Source of the DNA: Candidatus Hydrogenedentota bacterium
GTDB taxonomy: Bacteria > Hydrogenedentota > Hydrogenedentia > Hydrogenedentales > SLHB01
Direction: 5' to 3'
DNA: 11,428 bases
Assembly: GCA_007136375.1 (NCBI GenBank)
Contig: SLHB01000004.1
Coordinates: 1-11,428, forward strand
Part shown: positions 6,888 through 11,428 of the stretch, in pieces
How the letters are laid out: each line of letters begins with the position of its first letter
How positions within the stretch are numbered: the first letter of the stretch is position 1
The notes under the pieces: generated by a model
Databases searched by the model: none
What the model was told of the DNA's origin: nothing
The model's input: only the letters and a program-made list of their open reading frames with translations
Program-made: the position numbers and the translations under genes

Positions 6888-8840
6888 CTACTCGGCGACA
6901 CGGGAGAGGAAGGCGTTCGCCGACATTTGGATAAACCAGGCGAGGTCTTCATCTCCGGGGATAACGCCTTCGGTGTCCGGAGGCCGGATTTCCTCCGCTT
7001 CCGCCACCGCTTTTCGCATCGCGGGGACGGCTTCCCGGGCGTCTTCTTCGAGAAGCTCGATGGTTCTGGCCGCGTGCAGTTTAACATCGAGACTCGGGTC
7101 GTCCAGCGCTTCGATCAGTACAGGGAGGGCCGCCGCAACGTCGCCATGGTTGGCCACCGCGTTGGCGATCTCAATGCGCGCCGCTGGGGAAGGATCCTCG
7201 AGCCCATCGGAGAGCCGATCCAAAGCGGCTTCCGAAATGGATTCACGGGCGGTCAGCCCGATGGCGGCCCAATAGCGGACCGACGGATCCTCGCTCTCCA
7301 GTCCCTCCAAGATTTCCTCTTCGGGCGCCACGGGCGCCTTTTCGGCGGCCTCATACAACGCCTCGAGGTTGACAGGAACACCATTCCGCGCCGCTTCCCA
7401 TGGGGTGGTTTCGCCAAAGAGCTCCCACGCCTCGCTCTCCGGGATAAAGCCAAGGTCGCGGCGCTCGCGCATCTCTTCTCGCAGGGCTCGGCGCATCCGT
7501 TCCAGGGCCTCCCGGTGCTCGGGCGAGCCGGCAAAATCTTCAAGGTTGAGGGGGTCGTCCCGGTAGGCGTACAACTCCTCGACCGGGCGGGTAGGCGACA
7601 CGTATCGCCACTGGGGCTCCGTCATCGCGTCGGGATCGGCCAAGCGATGGAACTCGTGACGGACCTCGCCCTGATCGGCCCAGGCGCTGGACTGGTGGTA
7701 CCCCAAGTGCGGCATGTAGTTGCGTACGTAGAGGTATTCCTCATCCCGCACCGCGCGCACGCAATCCCGCGCCTCGTCGACTCGGTCCCGGAAGTGATAG
7801 AGCCGTTCCCGCGGGGCGGCTTCATATTCCCCAAGGAAGGGCCGCCCTTGCATGAATTCGGGCGGCTGAATCCCGGCCAGGCTGAGGACTGTCGGACCCA
7901 GATCCACAAAGCCGGCCATGCGGTCGGTCGCTTCTCCCGGATCAGCCGGCGCCAAGTGGCGATACTTCTCCGGAAACCGAATGAGCAACGGCACATGGAG
8001 CCCGGTGTCCAACGTCGCTCGCTTGTGACGGGGCATCCCGGCCCCGTGGTCCGCGAAGAAGAAGACAATCGTGTCCTCGGCCAGCCCGTCATCCTCTAAT
8101 TGATCGAGGAATTCGCCCACCCGTTTGTCCATGGCGGTGACGCAATCGTAGTATCGCGCCATGTCGCGGCGAACCAGCGGCGTGTCCGGATAATAAGGCG
8201 GCAGAGGGACTTCGTCGGGATCGTGGATTTCATCGGGGCTCAGGCGGCTCTGCACCTCCTCAACGAATTGCTCGTAAGGCCAGACCATGGCGCGGCTCTG
8301 ATGCGATTCCATGAGATTGAACACGCTGAAAAAGGGCGTCGCGGAGTCGGGACGGTTCCGCCAATGGCCCGTTTCGCTGTTCTCGTCCCAAGAGGCTTCA
8401 ATGATCTGTGGCTCGTTCGCCGTATTGTAGTCGGTCTTAACATTGTTGCTCGTGTAGTAGCCCGCTTCTCGGAGCTTCGAGGGAAAGCCGGTCATATAGC
8501 CGGGAATGGGAAAGACCGAACGCATCTGCTGCGTGCCCAGGGAAACCGCGTAGTTGCCCGTGATAAGCGTGGACCGCGCTGGCGAGCACACGGGCGCGTC
8601 CGCGTAGGCCCGAGTGTACCGCACGCCTTCTTCCGCCAAGCGGTCGAGGCGAGGCGTGGTGGCGTACGCATCGCCGTACGCGCCCAGCGTCGGGCTGACA
8701 TCTTCGGCGGTAATCCAGAGGATGTTGGGACGTTCCCCGTTAGCAGCCCGCGCGCCGCGCCCTTGAAGCGACGCCGCCGTCAATGCGCCCGCCGTGCTCA
8801 CGCCCACCGTCTTGATGAAATCGCGCCGATTCAAGCTCAT
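6888..8840 (-). CDS. Tat-exported sulfatase with C-terminal HEAT-like repeats
   Basis: A 650-aa alkaline-phosphatase-superfamily sulfatase that would hydrolyse sulfate esters, or N-sulfate, on a sulfated carbohydrate outside the cytoplasm. The N-terminus NRRDFIK (4-10) followed by a small-residue hydrophobic stretch and Ala-x-Ala (31-33) is a twin-arginine signal. The sulfatase signature CSPARSTLITG (85-95) has Cys85 as the residue converted to formylglycine. Other active-site elements are ITAEDVSP (43-50), NNVKTDYN (132-139) in place of the commoner GKWHLG, ESH (178-180), FADHGAGMPRHKR (262-274) and a late LYAYRDDPLNLED (423-435). Residues from about 505 to 650 form alpha-helical HEAT/PBS-lyase-like repeats (for example EDPSVRYWAAIGL, DDPSLDVKLHAARTIEL). 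The general type recalls the heparan N-sulfatase-like enzymes common in planctomycetes. The ATG at 8840 follows a strong GGGAGGGAG. No maturase gene is in the window. Confidence 0.93.
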   Translation of the reverse strand: MSLNRRDFIKTVGVSTAGALTAASLQGRGARAANGERPNILWITAEDVSPTLGAYGDAYATTPRLDRLAEEGVRYTRAYADAPVCSPARSTLITGNYAVSLGTQQMRSVFPIPGYMTGFPSKLREAGYYTSNNVKTDYNTANEPQIIEASWDENSETGHWRNRPDSATPFFSVFNLMESHQSRAMVWPYEQFVEEVQSRLSPDEIHDPDEVPLPPYYPDTPLVRRDMARYYDCVTAMDKRVGEFLDQLEDDGLAEDTIVFFFADHGAGMPRHKRATLDTGLHVPLLIRFPEKYRHLAPADPGEATDRMAGFVDLGPTVLSLAGIQPPEFMQGRPFLGEYEAAPRERLYHFRDRVDEARDCVRAVRDEEYLYVRNYMPHLGYHQSSAWADQGEVRHEFHRLADPDAMTEPQWRYVSPTRPVEELYAYRDDPLNLEDFAGSPEHREALERMRRALREEMRERRDLGFIPESEAWELFGETTPWEAARNGVPVNLEALYEAAEKAPVAPEEEILEGLESEDPSVRYWAAIGLTARESISEAALDRLSDGLEDPSPAARIEIANAVANHGDVAAALPVLIEALDDPSLDVKLHAARTIELLEEDAREAVPAMRKAVAEAEEIRPPDTEGVIPGDEDLAWFIQMSANAFLSRVAE

Positions 8841-8845
8841 GTTTT

Positions 8846-8854
8846 CTCCCTCCC
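8846..8854 (-). promoter_or_regulatory. ribosome binding site of the sulfatase gene
   Basis: GGGAGGGAG on the - strand, 5 nt before the ATG at 8840. It supports the start that places the twin-arginine motif at residues 5-6. Confidence 0.7.
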
Positions 8855-8905
8855 ACGCTTGACCCGCTTCCGAGTGCCGAATACCTCATGGCATGCGCGC
8901 ACTAC

Positions 8906-8944
8906 CCTGGCGTTTTGGCCTACACCTGGCGCCTTTCACCTAAA
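8906..8944. repeat. imperfect tandem repeat upstream of the sulfatase gene
   Basis: Two adjacent copies of about 19 nt both begin CCTGGCG (8906-8912 and 8925-8931) and continue with TTT and CCTA at matching positions; about 15 of 19 positions agree when one base is allowed as an insertion. It lies 66-104 nt upstream of the sulfatase start, where paired operator sites often occur. No regulator is known for it. Confidence 0.4.
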
Positions 8945-9186
8945 GCCGCCATCATGTCTGTGCCGGATCCATCCAGTACTGGCGTACATTTGTTGTGACG
9001 AAGACGCCATGCCGGCCCAAGGGTCTGCCCGCAAGAACCAGAACACAAAGATAAAGAACATAACCTCGGAAAAACTCTATCACGGATTGGGCTTGGTCTG
9101 CTACCGGGTCGAACCGCGCTCTCGTGGAGTCCCGCTTTCAGTACAGGCGCATATGAGTGACGCGCGTACATGGTCGCGTTCCACGC

Positions 9187-9222
9187 GAAATGGCGCAACG
9201 CAAATTAGCGTCACGCCATTTC
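9187..9222. repeat. inverted repeat with 15-nt arms
   Basis: GAAATGGCGCAACGC (9187-9201) and GCGTCACGCCATTTC (9208-9222) flank the 6-nt loop AAATTA. Thirteen of 15 positions pair: 9 bp outside, a 2x2 mismatch, then 4 bp. No U-run follows on either strand, so it is not a standard terminator. It may be an operator, a repetitive extragenic palindrome or a structured RNA. Confidence 0.6.
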
Positions 9223-9313
9223 ACAGGGGCAAGCCCCGCACAGCCTGGGCGGTATTTTGACACGATCGCGGCCAACGTCGAGGGAATACGCCTTTCGCCA
9301 GCCACCAACGCGA

Positions 9314-9356
9314 GCGGGCCGTGGACACAGTCTGCTTGACTGCCGCCACGGCCCGC
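9314..9356. terminator. strong hairpin downstream of the ABC permease gene
   Basis: GCGGGCCGTGG (9314-9324) pairs perfectly with CCACGGCCCGC (9346-9356), and inside it CAGTC (9328-9332) pairs with GACTG (9338-9342) around a 5-nt loop. It lies about 60 nt past the permease stop in the direction of transcription. On the - strand no U-run follows; on the + strand a short TTTT (9361-9364) follows, but no + strand gene precedes it. It may protect or end the exporter transcript, but the missing U-run leaves this open. Confidence 0.35.
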
Positions 9357-9386
9357 GCTGTTTTCAAGGGCGTTTCGAACGGAGCA

Positions 9387-9405
9387 GCGCCGCCTCACGC
9401 GGCGC
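9387..9405 (-). terminator. short GC hairpin just after the ABC permease stop
   Basis: GCGCCGC (9387-9393) and GCGGCGC (9399-9405) form a perfect 7-bp stem with a CTCAC loop, starting 11 nt past the permease stop. No U-run follows on the - strand, so it may be an atypical terminator or a 3'-end stabiliser. Confidence 0.35.
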
Positions 9406-9416
9406 GGCCCCTGTGA

Positions 9417-10727
9417 TCACTCGTGCCGCAGAGCCTCCACGGGGTCCATGTTGGCCGCGCGTATGGCCGGGTAAATGCCGAAGACCACGCCGATAAGGGC
9501 CGAGATCGTGAACGCCAGCATCGGCGCCCAGAACGTCACGATGGTCGCCATGTCCGCGAACCGGCTGATGAAGAAGGGAATCGTCACCCCGAGAATGACG
9601 CCTAGGATGCCCCCTGTTGCAGACAGCAACACGGTCTCCACCAGGAACTGGGTGATGATGTCCCGCTGCTTGGCGCCAAGAGCCCGCCGGACGCCAATCT
9701 CCCGCGTACGCTCCGTCACGCTGGCCAACATGATGTTCATGATCCCGATGCCGCCGACAATGAGCGAAATCGCCGCGATGGAGCCCAGCACGATGCTGAA
9801 GATCCGCTGGGTCTGTTCGGCTTGCCGCAGCAGTTGGAGCGGCACAATGATTTCATAGTCGTTTTGCCGGTGATGCCGATCCAGCAAATCTTCCATCACC
9901 GCCGCTGTATGCACGACTAAGTCTTGCTCGTGCACCTGCACGATGGCCTCGTGCAGCTCCACGCGCTCCATGGAGCGTGTGCCGGCCTGTTGCTCCACAA
10001 TGGTCTCGCCAAAACGGTTGCGCGCGGCCGTCAGCGGAATCAGCATGCGGTACTGGCTGCCCCGGCCGCTCGAAACTTGGTCGCTATCGCCTTCCGGGTT
10101 GCCTTGGTTGCGATCGTCGATGACACCGATCACACGGTAGTATTGCCGGGCGACGCGAACGCTACGGCCAATGGGGTTGTCCAAGGGGAAAAGCCGCGCC
10201 GCCAACGCCCGGTCCAGGACCCCCACGTTAAGGGATTGGCGCATTTCCTCTTCCGTGAAGAAACGGCCGGAAACAACGGGGCTGTTGGTCATTTCGGGGT
10301 ACCACGGCACCGTCCCGCTGATCTCGCCCACAATGCGCCGGTCCCGGTTCCACATGTCCGTACGGATATTACGGCCCGGCACGATAACGCTCACGCCTGG
10401 AATGGTTTCCCGGAAGCGGCGGATGTCGGCGTAGGTAATGCCGTACTCCACGACGGCGCTCGTTTGGTCGGACGCCCCTTGCTCCTGGGGCGGTTGCACG
10501 CTGCGGACGATGATGTTGTTCGCGCCAAGCTGGCGGATTTGCTCCTGCGCCTCGAAGCTGGCGCCTTCGCCAATGGCCAGCATGGCAATAACCGAACACA
10601 CGCCAAAGATGATGCCCAGGACCGTGAGAAGGGAGCGCAACCGGTGGTTCCAGAGGCTTTTCACCCCCATCTGAACCGTCCGCTTGAGGCGAAACATCTC
10701 CATGTAGTATATGCGCCAAAAATCCAT
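9417..10727 (-). CDS. MacB-type ABC transporter permease (FtsX family)
   Basis: A 436-aa inner-membrane protein of the MacB/type VII ABC class, which couples ATP use in the cytoplasm to movements of a periplasmic domain and exports or extracts substrates with a partner adaptor. The order is a cytoplasmic amphipathic start (1-27), TM1 at about 31-53 (RSLLTVLGIIFGVCSVIAML), a periplasmic MacB-like core (about 55-305, with GVSVIVPGR and VVSGRFF typical of the family), then TM2 (about 309-334), TM3 (about 362-388) and TM4 (about 398-421). The loop ERTREIGVRRALGA (339-352) is the FtsX-family coupling segment, and the C-terminus ANMDPVEALRHE is also typical. The ATG at 10727 is 9 nt past the ATPase stop, with AAGGG upstream. 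The substrate cannot be inferred. Confidence 0.93.
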   Translation of the reverse strand: MDFWRIYYMEMFRLKRTVQMGVKSLWNHRLRSLLTVLGIIFGVCSVIAMLAIGEGASFEAQEQIRQLGANNIIVRSVQPPQEQGASDQTSAVVEYGITYADIRRFRETIPGVSVIVPGRNIRTDMWNRDRRIVGEISGTVPWYPEMTNSPVVSGRFFTEEEMRQSLNVGVLDRALAARLFPLDNPIGRSVRVARQYYRVIGVIDDRNQGNPEGDSDQVSSGRGSQYRMLIPLTAARNRFGETIVEQQAGTRSMERVELHEAIVQVHEQDLVVHTAAVMEDLLDRHHRQNDYEIIVPLQLLRQAEQTQRIFSIVLGSIAAISLIVGGIGIMNIMLASVTERTREIGVRRALGAKQRDIITQFLVETVLLSATGGILGVILGVTIPFFISRFADMATIVTFWAPMLAFTISALIGVVFGIYPAIRAANMDPVEALRHE

Positions 10728-10736
10728 GGTGTGCCC

Positions 10737-11428
10737 TTAGTCCCTTCGTATATCCGATTCGAGTTCCCCGTCGCGAAGCCGGATATTGCGCTTGGCCCGC
10801 TCCGCGACTTCGTCGGAGTGCGTTACCATGATCAACGTCTTGCCCTGTCGGTGCAGATCGTCAAACAGGTTTAGGATCTCGGCCCCCGAACGGGAGTCCA
10901 GGTTGCCCGTAGGCTCGTCGGCCAGCAGAATGTACGGGTCGTTAGCGAGAGCCCGCGCGATAGCGACGCGTTGCTGCTGCCCACCGGAAAGCTCGAACGG
11001 CTTGTGGTCCAGCCGTTCGCTAAGGCCCACAATGCCGGCAAGCTCCTCGGCCCGGGCGCGGCTCTCGTCTTCCGGGTAGCCTTGGTAGTACAAGGGGATC
11101 TCGATGTTCTCAACAACCGTCAACTGTTGGATCAGATTGTAGGACTGGAACACGAAGCCAATGCGCTTGCCGCGGATGGCGGACAGCGCGTCGTCTTCGA
11201 GCTGAGACACGTCGTCATCGCCCAAGTAGTAGGCGCCAGAGGTGGGACGGTCTAGGCAACCCAGCACGTTGAGAAGCGTTGACTTGCCACAGCCCGAGGG
11301 CCCCATGATGGTGATATAGTCCCCCGCTCCGAATCGTATGGAAATGCCGCGCAGGGCTTCCACCAAAACCGGCCCCATTTGATACGTCTTCCAGACCTCT
11401 TCGAGCCGGGCTACTGCTTCTGTCGTGA
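10737..11428 (-). CDS. MacB/LolD-type ABC transporter ATPase, 5' end outside window
   Basis: The ATP-binding subunit that powers the adjacent permease. The frame is open to the window edge and encodes 16 residues upstream of the internal Met at 11378 (TEAVARLEEVWKTYQ), which are the expected first strand of the domain, so the true start lies just beyond the window. Counting from that Met, the sequence shows Walker A GPSGCGKST (26-34), the Q-loop FVFQSYNL, the signature LSGGQQQRVAIARAL, Walker B ILLADEPTGNLD and the H-loop MVTHSDE. GCLDRPTSG after Walker A is characteristic of the MacB/LolD/FtsE-like subgroup. It is cytoplasmic and, by spacing, co-transcribed with the permease 9 nt downstream. 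A membrane-fusion protein gene is expected upstream, outside the window. Confidence 0.95.
   Translation of the reverse strand, partial: TTEAVARLEEVWKTYQMGPVLVEALRGISIRFGAGDYITIMGPSGCGKSTLLNVLGCLDRPTSGAYYLGDDDVSQLEDDALSAIRGKRIGFVFQSYNLIQQLTVVENIEIPLYYQGYPEDESRARAEELAGIVGLSERLDHKPFELSGGQQQRVAIARALANDPYILLADEPTGNLDSRSGAEILNLFDDLHRQGKTLIMVTHSDEVAERAKRNIRLRDGELESDIRRD

Larger units (their letters stand above)
8841..9416. other. 576-nt intergenic region between the sulfatase and ABC permease genes
   Basis: No gene is supported. The open frames here (a 92-codon frame on the - strand ending at 8920, and the tail of a long + frame) give Arg/Ser/Pro-rich translations without family features. The region holds an imperfect tandem repeat (8906-8944), a comparatively AT-rich patch (about 9041-9078) suitable for a promoter although no clear -35/-10 pair is seen, a 15-nt-arm inverted repeat (9187-9222), a short GGGG/CCCC hairpin (9226-9237), and two hairpins near the permease end (9314-9356, 9387-9405). 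The sulfatase promoter should lie somewhere here on the - strand. Confidence 0.65.

Noticed and set aside
6548..7087. Longer version of the CxxC gene starting at 7087
   Set aside because: The extra 92 residues are Ser/Pro/Arg-rich, overlap the sulfatase coding sequence by 200 nt, and there is a good ribosome site before the ATG at 6811.
9096..9125. tRNA-like T-arm string GGGTCGAACC
   Set aside because: No acceptor stem, D-arm or anticodon arm can be built around it.
8920..9198. 92-codon - strand open frame in the gap upstream of the sulfatase
   Set aside because: No ribosome site or family resemblance, and the frame runs through the arm of the 9187-9222 inverted repeat; probably chance.
6810..9260. 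Two very long + strand open frames (429 and 386 codons), consecutive in the same frame opposite the sulfatase gene
   Set aside because: They are antisense to a clearly recognisable sulfatase; the translations lack family motifs, and long antisense frames are common in GC-rich genes with this codon bias.

Overview
This is a GC-rich bacterial chromosomal segment with two gene blocks and a partial operon running in from the right edge. A Tat-exported sulfatase with a C-terminal HEAT-like extension, an alaS-ruvX-mltG core-gene cluster and several genes without recognisable families point to a sulfatase-rich environmental lineage such as Planctomycetes/PVC or Hydrogenedentes. That placement is an inference from gene content; there is no rRNA or other phylogenetic marker to fix it. 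No prophage, insertion sequence, CRISPR array, rRNA or tRNA was found.

Left block (1-4644, + strand): the 3' part of alaS (alanyl-tRNA synthetase, 5' end outside the window), ruvX (YqgF-type RNase H-fold nuclease), mltG (endolytic murein transglycosylase) and a TIM-barrel sugar-phosphate isomerase/epimerase-like protein. The first three genes overlap (ATGA and an 8-nt overlap) and the fourth follows 6 nt after mltG, so all four are probably one translationally coupled operon. It joins translation, nucleic-acid processing and cell-wall growth to a small sugar enzyme of unknown substrate.

Middle and right blocks (- strand): a 513-aa soluble protein that I cannot assign (4653-6194) meets the left block tail to tail with only 8 nt between stop codons. 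Upstream of it lies a 353-nt gap. Next comes a likely two-gene unit: the exported sulfatase (6888-8840), followed 76 nt later by an 87-aa CxxC protein resembling a shortened thioredoxin/glutaredoxin (6548-6811). A 576-nt gap with several inverted repeats (8841-9416) separates these from a MacB-type ABC exporter, whose permease (9417-10727) and ATPase (10737 to beyond the window end) are 9 nt apart. An expected membrane-fusion partner would lie to the right of the window.

The parts least explained by known biology are the 513-aa protein, the small CxxC protein paired with the sulfatase, and the inverted and tandem repeats in the 576-nt gap. No complete new system can be demonstrated from the sequence alone.
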